From contig JAKCOZ010000005.1 of assembly GCA_022605955.1 (NCBI GenBank), forward strand, positions 31,286,950 to 31,350,949: a stretch of DNA of 64,000 nt, given 5' to 3'. The DNA is from Rallus limicola (taxonomy: Eukaryota > Chordata > Aves > Gruiformes > Rallidae). Positions 1-12,918 of this stretch are shown here, piece by piece. The notes under the pieces are model-generated. The model saw only the letters and a program-made list of their open reading frames with translations. It was not told the DNA's origin and ran no database searches. The stretch's first letter is position 1; the number at the start of each line of letters is the position of its first letter. The position numbers were made by a program, and so were the translations under genes.

Positions 1-1869
1 AGCAAACAAAAGACTTTTGGTGTCCCCAGCCCTTAAGTTACAAGCAAGGCTGACGTTTCAAATTCCATCCCAAGTTACTAAACAAACCTGTATTGTCATG
101 TTTTCTTCATGACAAGAGGGGATACATTATTCTTTGGCTAGTAAAGTTATTTTTTTCCTGCAAACGATGAAAAACATTGAATCCTCTGCACCTGGTTTCA
201 AACTTTTCTTTCTTGCAGCTCCTTATCATGTTAGTTATAGTACAGTATGCATTCCCTGTCTTAAAAATACGTAGAATATTGGTCATGAGTTTATACATAT
301 ATATTATTTTGTCACATGATTTGCAAGAGCATATTTTGCTTGCTTGAAATAATAGTAAGAAAATTGCCATTGAGTTTGACAGAATACAAACCCATCCTTC
401 ATTTTTGAGGTTTAGCCTACTTTTCTAGAGATGCTAGATTTTGAATGGCAGCACTTTTAAGACCTCATTGAGGGTGGAGGGAGACATGACAGCAAAAAAC
501 CTTTCAAAATGTCATGAATGCAATGCACTTCATTACCTGTATGTTTGTAATTCTTGTATTACTGAAAGTCCTGAGGTTTTCTTTACACAATTGCTTAGAA
601 AAGAAAAACACTGCACTGAAGGAGGACATTGTACCTACTACGCTGATCAGTTTGAGAAGTTGATTTTCATATTTTAAAACTGGTGGGTTTATTATGTTTC
701 GAAGTTGCTTTTTTATAATACTGTATGATGTGTGTTGTTACTATGTTAGGACTCTCAAGCCATTCATTTTTAATAAGAGTCTGAACAAGTTTGGATATGG
801 AAACTCCATAAAATTTGCAGAGGTTGAATGAAGAACTGATTTTAATATGGTAGAATTTCTGGGCCATTTATTCCCAACTTTTAGTTTAGTATTAAAAGGG
901 AAGCATGTCTATTTTAACTTTGTAGTATCAGAACTAAAGAAGAATATACTATTTGTAAAGTCCATCACCCTTACTTCAGGCTCGTGTTGGTAGTACAGCC
1001 AACTGTGAAAGCAATCAGAAACTCTTGGTTACTCAAACCCAACAAGTTTTGCAGAAGATTGCTGCAATCAAAATCAAAGTTTCCTATTGTATCCTTCTGT
1101 TGTCCTCATTGCCCAACAACAGGGAGTATTCCTCTGAAAAAGCGATAGGTAGAACCATTTTATTGTGTTGCAATGATGACCCAAGGATGATTTTTCTGAT
1201 GAGTCAGAAGAGAAGATGGCTTTTTTGCAGAGTTATTGCATGTTCTACAGAGGAACAAGGGTTACTGGTTTCTTGATTATTGTGTGGTTGATCTGCTGTG
1301 GGTTCTCCACCTCAGGATAAGACTACCTTGATTCTCAAGATACTGCTCAGAACGTATTTTATTCTTGTTTCTTTGTTAGTTCCCATGAAAAGAAGATATC
1401 TAGTTAAATTCAAGCAAGTAGAAGAGAACAAGAAAATATATTTTTTTTGTGGATTCATTCAGTATTACATGTAAATCTGAATATGCATAGACCTCAAAGA
1501 ACTATGTATTGTGAAAATCACTGTTTCAAAAGTATTGCCACATTGCTTTACAGAAACAATAGTTTCCTGGTCTCTATGAGTTACTCAGATGCAAGTCAGG
1601 ACAGATTTTGACTATTTGTGTTGGTTTCACTCTAGCTGTGGTTTTACAGGGTATAAGATATGGTGAATTTGACAGTATACCATGAAAAGCAGGCAGCAAA
1701 ACATTCCTTTAGCTGTAATGCTCTTTTAATTTCAGGGAGAACTGTCAAAATTCCACAATATGTCCTGCAGAATCCCACAAAATCTGGCAAGTTGCGCCAA
1801 AGACATCTAGCACTTTTTTTTTTAAGCTGGAAGCTTTGATTCAGTGTCTGGAAAACCTTACGTCTGAGA

Positions 1870-1894
1870 TGTGTGTGTATGTGTGTGTCTGTGT
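1870..1894. repeat. GT microsatellite, imperfect
   Basis: GTGTGTGTATGTGTGTGTCT continues into GTGT. It is an interrupted GT dinucleotide repeat of about 25 bases. Confidence 0.85.
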
Positions 1895-2302
1895 TATGAA
1901 TAGGAAACGTAGAATTTACTCCTGTAGAGAAAAAGGGCTTAAAATTGATTAAGTGAATCTTTCCTGTTATAAAGAATTTTTTTTTATCTTCAGGTTTCTT
2001 TTATGAAACTTCTTTCCCATTTAACAAAAAGAAACGAACATAACCCTGATGTGTCACTGATGTAGTACTTCTAGGAGCTTCAGAAAGGACATATTCTTTT
2101 CTCTGTGCATGTACTTGCTGTCTTTGAGATCTGCAGATATTTGGATGCAATATGAATAGAGTACATAGTTGTTTAACATCATCCATTCCTTTCACTGCCA
2201 ATTGCAGAGAAGATTCAGAACATGCAGAAATGGTAGAAACAGATCTAGTTTTTTGACTGACCATATTATTCAAGCAAACACGTCCAGCATCTTATTATGA
2301 GA

Positions 2303-2360
2303 ATCATCATCATCATCATAATTAATAAACTAATTAATATAATAATAATTAATATACATT
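2303..2360. repeat. ATC trinucleotide run and AT-rich simple sequence
   Basis: ATCATCATCATCATCAT is followed by TAATTAATAAACTAATTAAT and AATAATAATTAATAT. This is low-complexity DNA without further structure. Confidence 0.8.
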
Positions 2361-3889
2361 CCTCCTCTTATTTCAAGAAAGGAAGTAAAGTGAATGGATC
2401 AGAAATCTTCTTTCTGCTAATGAGATTGTAGAAATGGAACTTATAATTTTTAAAGCAAAGCTATGAGGATCATATGGGTAAATGAGTAACAGAAGGAAAG
2501 GATTAGGAAGATGAAGGTAACTTTGCATTGTTTGGAAATGTCTTTTGAAAGATACTGATGTTAAATTTTATTTAAAGATGGATTTTTAAGCTGCAGCTCT
2601 GCACCATTTAATTTCACAAGCTTGGATGGAATTCCTTATATTAGATATGTCTGGGAACATACTATGCTTCTAAATAAGAATTTTAACTTCAGATGCAAAA
2701 TAAAACAGTTCAGAGCCATAAAGACATTGACTTTATCAAATAAATATTGCTATATTTGGGTTGAAAGGGTGAGTGTAAATGTATTTCTTCAAGTTGCCTT
2801 GCTTATAGGACCTGTAGAACTGTAAATGGGACCTTCTGTAGAGAAAGGCTGATCTTGAACCAGCTTGGTTATATCATGACAGCTCCCCAATGACTTGAAC
2901 TCCCAGAGGTGGTGATACCCAACAGTGGGCTTTGTGTCACAGTAGGACAAAAAGTTTCGGAGCAGCAGCCTAGTTCTTGAGCTTGTTGTTTAAGGCTCTG
3001 AGCAAACTCAAGAAGACATTCAGTTCATATTGGCAAACGTGTTTGCAGTCATAGGCTTGCTTACTCTGGGGAGCAGCATGATATTAAAATGCTATGTGTT
3101 GAAACAAGGGTGATGGGAAAGCACTGTTACCAGGACATTTATTTTCAAAATGCCATCTCTGGAAAATACTGTCTTGGACTCAGCCATAGAATTAACAGTG
3201 AGCAGTGGATCTGATTACAGCCGAATTATTTTCATTTATAAAACAACTATTTAGATACACACATATATTTAATATACATATTAATCCATATTAGATAGGA
3301 ATTTTGAAGTACTATGTGAGCCTTCTTCATATTTTAGCTATTCTTAAGAAACCTTTCCCACAATTTTAAATGTTCAGTTAAACAAGAATGTTCATGTTAT
3401 ATGCATATTTTTCTTTTTTAAAATATCTTGATGTATTTAAAGAAAAAAGAATTGATACGTTGTATGATTTACAGTCTTGGAAAAAAATAACAGTCATAAC
3501 TTTGCAGTTTTTGTGATGCATGAAGATCAGATTTTTTAATGTTGGTTAATGCTTTACTAATTAAAGTGTGCATGTTAATTAAAGCAGAGGCTAATGTTAA
3601 TTACCTATATTAATGGAATCTCATGTAGCACCTGCCTGAAGCAATGGGTTCAATTTTCAAAATATCTCAATTAAGGCTGAAACTTTTGATTTGCATCTAG
3701 TAGGGTTTCAATTAACTGCATTGCAAACTTAAATAACACACTTAAAGGGATAATATCACCAATCACATGCAGCACAGTGGAATTGGTCGGTTCAATTATT
3801 GACTACGGCTATGAGAGCTTTAGCAGTTGGTATGTAAGTACTATGGTATTGGCAAGTGATTATTGTCTAGGGCTGTCATCACTTCTGTG

Positions 3890-4269
3890 GCTGTTGTAAG
3901 AGAGATGTTAAATTGCTGTACTTGGGTCTCACTGCAATTCCATTGTTGAGGGAGACAAAAATAGAATGATGTTTGCTCACATCCAGCATTTAATGGTGAA
4001 GATTCAGCTTGTTCCTCTGAAATAAATGGCCACTGTTCCATGACATGCTAAGGCATTTTATCAAATGAGAAAGCACCATTTGTGATAAAGTGCACAGTGT
4101 TGCAGTGTACTTTTCAGCCAAGCCAAGAGATGTGATTGTATTCCCAATCTCTGTTTCAGCCACCACAGCATTACGTGTTGACATAGGAGCTTTTAATGAG
4201 CAGCTTCAGGAAGCGATTAACAAAGCACTAGAAATAGATGCAATCATGCTGATTGGAAATTCTACCTAA
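3890..4269 (+). mobile_element. Possible decayed LINE endonuclease fragment
   Basis: An open + frame of 67 codons (4069-4269, no ATG needed) contains DVIVFPISVSATTA, then GAFNEQLQEAINKAL, then DAIMLIGNST. The order and spacing resemble the APE-type endonuclease of non-LTR retrotransposons: a V-x-x-V-Y-A-P-T strand, an F-Y-x-Q-L-x-x-x-I helix, and a D-x-x-x-L-x-G-D-F-N motif, here decayed to GNST. Upstream, in other frames, are a VREM-like piece near 3893 and a GILSNEKA-like piece near 4052-4080 where such enzymes carry similar segments. This would imply frameshifts and a dead copy. The similarity is from memory and weak, so it could be chance. It may belong to the same family as 30909-31314. 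Confidence 0.33.
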
Positions 4270-4693
4270 GCTCCATAAACAAGACTGTAATGTCCTGCTA
4301 CCATACAACTTTCTATGGTAATTATTCCTGATAGCTCCAAGATTTGAACTTTTAATCGGAGTCTACTTCAATAAGACATTGATGGTTCAGTTGTAATGAA
4401 ACCAAGATCTACAAAAAGCATGCCAACTTTTTTTATTTAGACAGACAAATGAAAAAATCTTTGTAGGGTTCTGTGGTAGGATCCAAATTTTGTTCATACA
4501 TGTAAGGCACAAGTTTCTTCAAGCATAATTCCGATGTGGCCTCTGTGGAAACTAACTGCTAGAGAGTCAGTTTTCAACCATGCTCAGCAAAGAACCTGGA
4601 GCCAAGGCTAGCCTGTGGTTATAGTATCAGGATCTCTCACCTGTACCTGTATATTTTCCTGCTAAAAATGTCCTTAGTCCCTTGGACCATCTC

Positions 4694-4708
4694 ACTACAG
4701 GGGGTGCT
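4694..4708 (+). promoter_or_regulatory. Weak CTCF-like motif
   Basis: ACTACAGGGGGTGCT matches 11 of 15 positions of the CTCF core C-C-A-C-C-A-G-G-G-G-G-C-G-C-T as I remember it, including the central C-A-G-G-G-G-G. Single motif matches are common by chance, so binding is only a possibility. Confidence 0.2.
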
Positions 4709-7412
4709 GCCTATCTGGATAATAGACTGCCTATGTCTATTAATAAAAGCTGCAATATTCAATGGCAACACTCAGGCTTGTTGTCTCCATTTTAATTAAT
4801 TCTCTGACAAAAGTAAAAAAAATTCTTCACAGTATCAGTCAGTCTGTTTAAGGAATTTGTAAGGTTAGAATAAAACCCTTGTACAAAGCTGCATTTAAAA
4901 TACTTGATTTAAAATATTGTAATGACCCTTGACTTGTGAGTTATCGGTTTGTGACCTCTCTTGGGTCTAGATTAATCATTTTGTAAGGATTTTTGTTGCT
5001 ATATTCAGTTCTAAGGAACCTGTGTCCCACGTCATGTTGTAAGGTCATTAGGTGGTTTAGAACTCACACTTTTTTTTTGTCTCTGGAAAGAGATTAAGGA
5101 CTGTCATAATCCGAGTGCCCAGAATCACCAGGTTCAACTTCTTCAACAGTATAATATTTTTACATGTACTCTGTGGTCAGAGTATTGTCTCAGTTACGAT
5201 TACTGGAAATATGTATATTTTAAAGCTTTCCCTTCACAGATATTTTTTGGAGTGATTGTACTTCAGATTCATTGAGTCAACATGCATCTTATTTTAGGTG
5301 CAGAAAAGTCACATTTTCATGGGTCAGGTGTTAAAATAAAAAGATGCAGAAGATATGCATATTGCACATTATTGTGTTTCAGTTATACTTCCTAATATTG
5401 CTTGGAGGAAAAAGATTAAATTATGCAATTATATAGTCACACAAACATTTCTCACATACATATGTCATCATTTGGACATCTACATCTTAAGAGGGTTGAT
5501 TTTGCTGTTCTCAGACTACTTTAGACCTGGCTGCTTTTCCTTGTGAAAACATTTGTTCATATCCATGTAAATTTCTATATAAACTTAAGAAAAATAGCCA
5601 AATGTCTCCTGTTCATTGAACTCTTGGTAGCACAGAATACTGCAACAATAAATCTGGTATTAATTTGGTACTTTTTACTACATTCTAAATGAGAAATAAT
5701 ACAGCACCAAACAGGCAGTATCTTGTGTAATGTTCATGTCTTTGATGAAAATCTGTTGAAATCATTGTATTTACAAGATTACCGAGTTTAGGTCTCTCTG
5801 GGAATTAGTTGGCCAAAAGGCACTTAGCCAATTAAGGCTATTGGAAAAAATGAAAGCAATCCAACCTGAAGATTTCTGAAAGGAATCTTTAACACCATTT
5901 ACTTCTCTAGCTGTATAGGGACTATAACATAGTACTTTCAGCATCTTGGGAATACTTGGCTTGGTTTTATTTAGCTGGGGCGGTTTTTCTACATTTATAT
6001 ATTTATTTCTCTCTCTTGTAAAAGAGAGAGAAAAAAGTTTAATTAATTGTTCCAATTACAAAATAATATTAATAACAAACTTCCTGAAAAAAATTTGTCT
6101 ACAGTATCATTGTATTAGGGAACAAGGAAGAAGGTGGTCATGAAACTTTGCATGGATTTTTGTTGGTGGTGATTTGAAAGGGACATTTCTTATTCTTACA
6201 TTTTAGCATATGTACTCCCCCCAGAATGTTTGCTTTATGAGTAGGCAAAAAAATCAAGGGCTTTAGCCAAATCAGCTACACAGGTTTAGGCCTGGAGTCG
6301 TGACAGGTTTGTAACTGAGGTCTTGGAGAAGAGTAAAACAACTAGGACTACATAGAATGCACTTGGTTACACTGTGGTGCTTTTATCAAAAAATGGAAAA
6401 AGTAAGTAGGTTGAATCACGCTAAATAGTCATGGGCTAGCACGTGTGGTGTAGTTTCCAAAGGGGTCACAGAAGACCCAATCGTACTGTCTTTATTCTGG
6501 TAAAATTCCCTTTTACACTGTCAAAAGCTTTCCTAAATACAGTATCTAAAGGATTCGAGTGCTGGATATTGGCTTTTCTTTTAAAGTCTCTTTTGAGCTT
6601 TGACACACATAACATAGATGTGAATCAAAATCTACCTTAAAGTGCTGAGATAAAACGTTTCCACTAAATTTTCTATTGGTAATGCAATAAAGTGTTATCA
6701 CATTAGAATCCTTGTCAAAGTGAGGTGTCTAGCATATTTCTGACAAGTAAGCATTCATGGAAAAAAGTTTTTATTGTTAGAAAAGGGATTCCACTTCTGT
6801 TATATTTTAGAGCTTTAATTGTTCTCTTACTTTCTCTTGGCCTTGAACAGTGTCTCTACATGAGTGGATCAGATCTTAATATTTATATATATATATAAAC
6901 TGAGGGGTTTTAAATAATTTTATATCACATCTGTTTTTACTGCATGTTGCTGCATGTCTCTAGAGGCATACAGCATTTTTATTTTCAAGTAAATTTATAT
7001 TGGTTACAGTCTCCAGCTGTTTTAGATATAGCATCATTTCCTGTTGGTACAGTTTCCAGGACAATTCCCTTTTTTTCTTCTCAGAAGAATGAGAAATTTA
7101 ATTTAACAAAGACATCCTATAATTGCCTTTGTATCTAGCAAGGTATCTAGCAATCTAAATATTTTATTTTATTTAAAACATCTGTCTACATAATATCATA
7201 TGACTATACAAGCCTATATCATCCTTCTGAAAGACAGCTGCTGCCACTTTTATTTAATTTATAAGAGACCAACAAAATTGCTCCTTAAGATAAAGCCTGT
7301 CTGCCACTGAGTCATATATAAAAAAATTGTGCAAGATGAAAATTGCTTGCATTTACAGTTCTTGTTAAACTAATCTAGGTCTTTTTCAAATTTAGAAACA
7401 TCACTTTTCCTT

Positions 7413-7429
7413 CCCCCCTCCCCCCCCCC
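7413..7429. repeat. Poly-C tract
   Basis: Six C, one T, then ten C. It is the second longest cytosine tract in the window and can form quadruplex structures less readily than 46924-46951 because it has only one interruption. Confidence 0.85.
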
Positions 7430-10400
7430 AGTCACTATGGAAACATAGGGGCTTTACATATACATTTTTTAGAAGCTCATTTTATTAAGATTGAAGGTAC
7501 ATTTCTTCTTGAGATGAAAGGCAAACTAGAGTCACATCTTGTTGCTCACTTGTGGGATCTAGTTATCTCCCGCTATCTTAATTTTCACAAACATTTGGTG
7601 CAAATTGTACTGGTCAGAATTTTCATGAAGGTTTTTGGAAAATATATAGGTGAAGTGATAATGTCCATATAGACAGTTATCTGTTTCGTTTTACTAAGCA
7701 TTTTTTGCAGTGATTGTAAACTGTTTCTTTGTATGAAGCAACTCATACTGAAAAGAAAATGTTTAATAGATAGTATCAATTTAGACACAGCAGCTGTCCT
7801 AGAAAAATAGAAATAGGCACTCTGCAGTATGTCTAAATAAGACAAGTTTACCTTTTCCAGAGAAGTAATCAAAATACTCCTTTTTGGAGAACTAAGGGTA
7901 TGAAAGGAAAATGTTTATGGTTCCCTACTGGCACACAGTTATGATTGACAGGAAAAACCAACATGTATGCCACATGAGACATCTTGTTCAGGAACTTTCA
8001 GGAGGGTAGTAAATTGGTGTTGGCACAAACACAAAAAAATAAAATGACTTGATTCAGCAGTTTTCAATTCTAAATCCCCAGGCTCCAAAGAAAGAAGTAA
8101 ATATTCATCAAATGATCAAAATTTATATTGATTTTTATTCCGCATTAGCAGCTCAAAGTCAAGATTCTTGACAGGGTGGATGTCGGTTTGAATGATTCTC
8201 TTTGAAATAAAGATACAGGCACTGGGCTGAGTGCTACTGTGCATTCCTGAACCATTGGAAAGGACTAGTAGAACCCTAGGAAGCTAAATTTTTTAAAGAA
8301 TAGTATAAAGGCATGCTTGTTCTGTACTGTTTTGATAACTAAATTGTTGTTATTAGCATGTAAAATAATTCCTGTTGTTCCTGCTTTACTCCATCCTTTC
8401 CATTATCATATAAGGACAACTTTTCTATAGTATTTCAAAGGGGAATGGTAGTTCACGTGCTATAGTAACCGAGTTAATATCAGCACTTCCCAAAGTAGGT
8501 GTGTTTTAGAGTGAAGTGCTAGTCTGACAGAGGAAAGGAAGAAAAGATTGTATCTGCACATTATACATCTTTAATTTTGCAGTCTCTGCCAGGAAGTAAA
8601 TAAAGATCTTGGGGGAGGGGATGAGGGAAGGAGGATGGAAATCCAGGGGAAGAGAGTCTGAGTATGAATGCAGCACTGAAACACAACTGTAATGACTGTG
8701 ATTACCGAGCTGTGAGATTTAATGAGAAAGCCTGTATTAGAGTGAAGTAGAAAATCATAACCAGTCCTCTGGTCTATAGGAGTATAATTGGATCTCAGTC
8801 CCCAGCAAAAAAGTAAATAAATGTTAGTGACATTTTTAACAAACTTAAGTATATTGAGAATAAAAGGGGAAGTTATCTCCATTACTGCACTGTTGCAGTA
8901 TACTTGGGGTTTTTTAAGTACATTAAAATGAGATTCATTGTCATAAAATGGAAGACGAGAATAATAAGTGTGTGTTTGTGGGGGTGTGTGTTTAAATAAA
9001 AAGTAAAGTGAGGCAGAAATACTGTAACTATCAAAGTGTTAACAAATTTCCCAAATGTCCTAGGTGCTTACAATTCAGCAAACATCTTTAACAGCATAGC
9101 TTTAAAATTAAATTTTACAAACATTATGGGTAATGCTTTAATAGTATGCAAATTGCAATGAAGTCAGCAGCAGCAAAGCTGACCTCTCAGCAATACAAAT
9201 ATTTTATGTTTAAAACAGTTATCTTTTTACAGTTCTCTCTACCTCGGTAGGTGTCAGGTGCTTCAAGAGGCTCCTCATCTGAGGCTCATAAATAAACTCA
9301 AAGGAGCAGCAGTCTGTGCCTGATTTTCATACGTGGCAAGGCAGTTGTACAAATCAACACATTAAGCTGTATGTTTTGGCATTGCTACAATAATTACTAA
9401 GATTTTTACTACTAATATTTTTTAAAATTTTAAACTTTCTGTTTCTAATTTTCCTCAAAAAATTATATATGCATATTACATATATATGGGTAGGAAAAGT
9501 AATTTACAGGAAAAAATACTTAGCTCTTATTAAATAAATGAATTAATTAATGTGTAGTTTTCATTGTCTTTCATAGTCTGCCTGTTCTTACTTAATCTTA
9601 CAGTGGAGACAGAATCCCGTGCTCATAACTGCACAATTTTATATGTTTAATAATTCAATATAAAACCCAGCTATTTTAAAAAATAGATTATTTTCTCCCT
9701 ATATGAGAAGAAAAGGTGATTTTAATTTATGGGGAAAAATAAAACCCAAACCAACCAAAAATACTTACATTGTACAGTAAGAAAATGTTCCCATCTCTAG
9801 GAGTAATGTAACATCAAATGGTCTATGTAGGCATGGAAAGAATCTCCTTCAATTTCAATTTCAGGACAAGTCAAATAAGCATTCAGTGAGTCACTGAGGT
9901 ACCCTCAGTGTTGGAGTTTGGACTTGAAAATGTTTGACACTATTGAGCCTATCAAAATATTTAATCAAAAGAAGAATTTAGGACAAAACTTCAATTTTGT
10001 GAATTGGTATGTATAAGAAATTGTAGAACTAGATGCTAAATATATATATATATTTAATGATGATGTCAATGAATACAAAAGGTTTCTCAATCACATAGAA
10101 GTTTAAAAAGGAGCTACTCAGGAAAAAAAATCAAACTGTTTACACAGTACTTAATAATTACTATGTAACACGCTCACATATGATGTAGTATTACCCCAAA
10201 AATATTTCATACTTTTTCTGTAATATGGCATCATCTTACAAGTCATTTCTACATTTTATGTAGATTTCTTTCAGCATAAATAATAGAATTACACAAAAAT
10301 CTCTGTTCATTAAAAGATGTCAGGAGTACTTTTACAGTATGGTGAAATAAATTAAGTCAATGTGTATTAGCAAAGTAACTTCATATTCATATATTGCAAG

Positions 10401-12865
10401 CTTAAAGAAGTAAATAATTACCTTCTATTTAGTCCCAAATGAGATTTTTCAATATAATAAATTCAGATAACTTGGAAGCCACTTTCTACAAATAAGTCAT
10501 CAGGTTTCACTTCACCGTAAGGCAGTACAGCTCCCAACTGTGAGAAAAGAGATTTCTCCAAAATATGCACAAAGTAGATCTCTGAGCAAAATTTCCAAGG
10601 CTGTAACATTTTTATATTAGCTCAGTCATGCCTTCCTGGGATGTGTTGGGTAGTTTTCCCTGGGAGGTATTTGTTGTGCAATACCTACCTTATCTCATTT
10701 TTAAATAGAAATGTATGTGTCAATCTGCTGCAGAGATGGGGGCGGGGGAATGTACACCATCACTCTGGAATTTCGCTTGCACACGCGTGCTGTCCTGAAT
10801 TCTGAACATCTGTACCTTTCACCTTCAGGGCATGGCTATTTTGAATGCCTGGCCCTGCAGATCGAGTTAGGGGCACTGCCTGTCCACACAGTTTGGAACA
10901 CAAGCCTATTAGAGGTGCGTGACTTTTGGAAATATCAGTGCTTTGGATGATAGGCAGGCACTTTGACAATCTCTTTTTAAGCCACTTCATTGCTCTAAAA
11001 GAGCAAACAGAGGGAATGGTAGGAACAATCAGAACTGTGCAAATAGTGGAGGTTTTAATTAAGTAAGATTAGGTTTACAATTTTAGTGCATTGAGAAAAG
11101 ACTTTCTGTGTCTGACTAGTCTGTTCTCTTCTTGACTACTTGATCTTGAGGCTAGCCCAAAGAGGTACTGAACCTTCTTGTTCAAGTACAACATAACTGT
11201 ATTCTGACCTGCTGTAATAAATTGTTTTCTCTGCCAGACAGGAAAAAAAAGAACAAACAAGCCAAAAGGTTATGTTGATGAATTGCTATTTTAATGGGAG
11301 AAATTTTTCTGGGTTTGTAAGAATGAGACTGTTTGGGCTTATAGTTCTTGTAGCATGCGAAGAGGTGTCACTGACGTAGCTGGAAGCCACACAGCAGTTT
11401 TGATACAGTGCACTCTGTTATGTTGATGGGTTCATCTGGAGCTGCATACTTGTTAATTCTGCCTAGTTTTAGCAAGCATGGTTTTGTCATCCCAGCCCCT
11501 TCTGTTGTCCCCACATGGCCCCCGATTATTACATGCTCTTCTTTTACATCCTGACTGTCACTTTCTTGTTCTGCAGGCTGGAGATGCAGACCTGCAACAC
11601 AAAAAGGTAACAAAAGATACTAGCCGTTGTTCAATTCCCATTCTTGCAAGGACTTTTTTCACCTCGCAATTTTGGGATGCTATTGTCAGTAACTATTCAC
11701 AGTCTTGGGAGTCTCTAGAGAGGTTAATCCTTTCATACTTTTTTTCAATGCTTTTTGGTATTTGTGATATAAGGAACTTCTCTGGGTACATAGATGAGAC
11801 CTCTTTGATGCACAGGGCATGCCATGCTCTTGTGTTGTATTTAATGTTACACTGAACAGAACAAAGGCAGGGGGACAGTCAGGAATTAGACACCAGAGGT
11901 CCAGATTTTAAATTAACACCATGATCAGGACATCTCCATGGATTTGGTCAGACTGTGCTGCTGAGGCCATGCTACTGATTGCATTTGCACTCCACAGTGC
12001 TGAAGTCACAGGTCATGTTCCTAGTCTTTATAACAAAACAGCAAACCCTCCTATGTATTTCTGAAGGCCAAGGTAAACCCTGCAAAAAGGTATTGCTGTT
12101 ATTTACTGGCTTATGTTTTCTTTTTTTTCCTGTTATTTCTGATGGCTGTGGGAACTGCCTGAAGTTCTGCTTGCTATAATATAGCACTTCTCTCTCTCTC
12201 TAAAATTTCATTTTATGACTCCAGTGGACAGGCTTAAAATTCACTGTACCATTACTGCTATTACTTAAACTCTACAATGAGTTTAACTACCTTGATAAGT
12301 AAGAATGTTGTTGCCTTGTAATTTTGCTCATTCTAAATGGAGGTTTCACATTGTTGTGATGGTTTTACTACACTGAAAAACAAAGTGATAAAGTTATTAC
12401 TAATATAAAAGCATTTCTGAGATTTATGATGATAAAAACACCTTGCTAAGATTTTAACTGGTAACAAGCATGCCCTGATTAACAGAATTAATTTCCTGCA
12501 TGATCAAAACACAGCGTGTCCTTTGTAATAGGACTATCAAATGTTCAGCTCTCAGTAAACACATTTTATGATATAGGATTACATTTCAATCTGAATCAGT
12601 CCTGAAGAGAGTGCACAAGATAAGGATGGAAGAGGCAGGGGAGCCAAATGCAAGAAGGGTAAGAGACTAAGAAAAAAGGCAATTGAAGCAAGGTCCCTGT
12701 TTTAACTATGCAGAGGGAGAGGAAAAAAAGAGAAAAGAAAAAAAACAACCCACAGAAGGTGAGAGTTGCTATCTTACTTCAATGACAAATCCAAATGCCT
12801 ACATTTAGGGTAAAAGCAGTACTTCCAAGAACTCACTTGAAGTCCAAGAAGCCTAACACTACCAA

Positions 12866-12918
12866 GGAGGGGACTCAAGGACCTTAAAGGTCTTTTCCAA
12901 CATAAATGATTCTGTTAC
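12866..12918 (+). mobile_element. CR1 LINE 3' tail remnant
   Basis: The sequence ACCTTAAAGGTCTTTTCCAA followed by CATAAATGATTCTGT closely matches the 3' end of avian CR1 retrotransposons, where GATCTTAAAGGTC, TTCCAACC and ATGATTCT occur in this order before the terminal octamer repeats. Only about 50 bases are clear, as expected for the usual 5'-truncated copies. The repeat unit ATGATTCT occurs once. Same strand as AKAP6. Confidence 0.75.

Noticed and set aside
3841..4041. Open - strand frame starting MEQWPFISEEQ, which recalls the start of a retroviral polymerase motif
   Set aside because: Only the first few residues resemble it. The rest shows no reverse-transcriptase motif. The + strand LINE endonuclease reading explains the region better.
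11577..11606. Possible 30-base microexon encoding AGDADLQHKK between acceptor CTGCAG and donor GTAACA
   Set aside because: It is phase-compatible, but the mammalian AKAP6 I remember joins the preceding acidic segment directly to AEVQ with no such insert, and 30-base matches to splice consensus arise often by chance.
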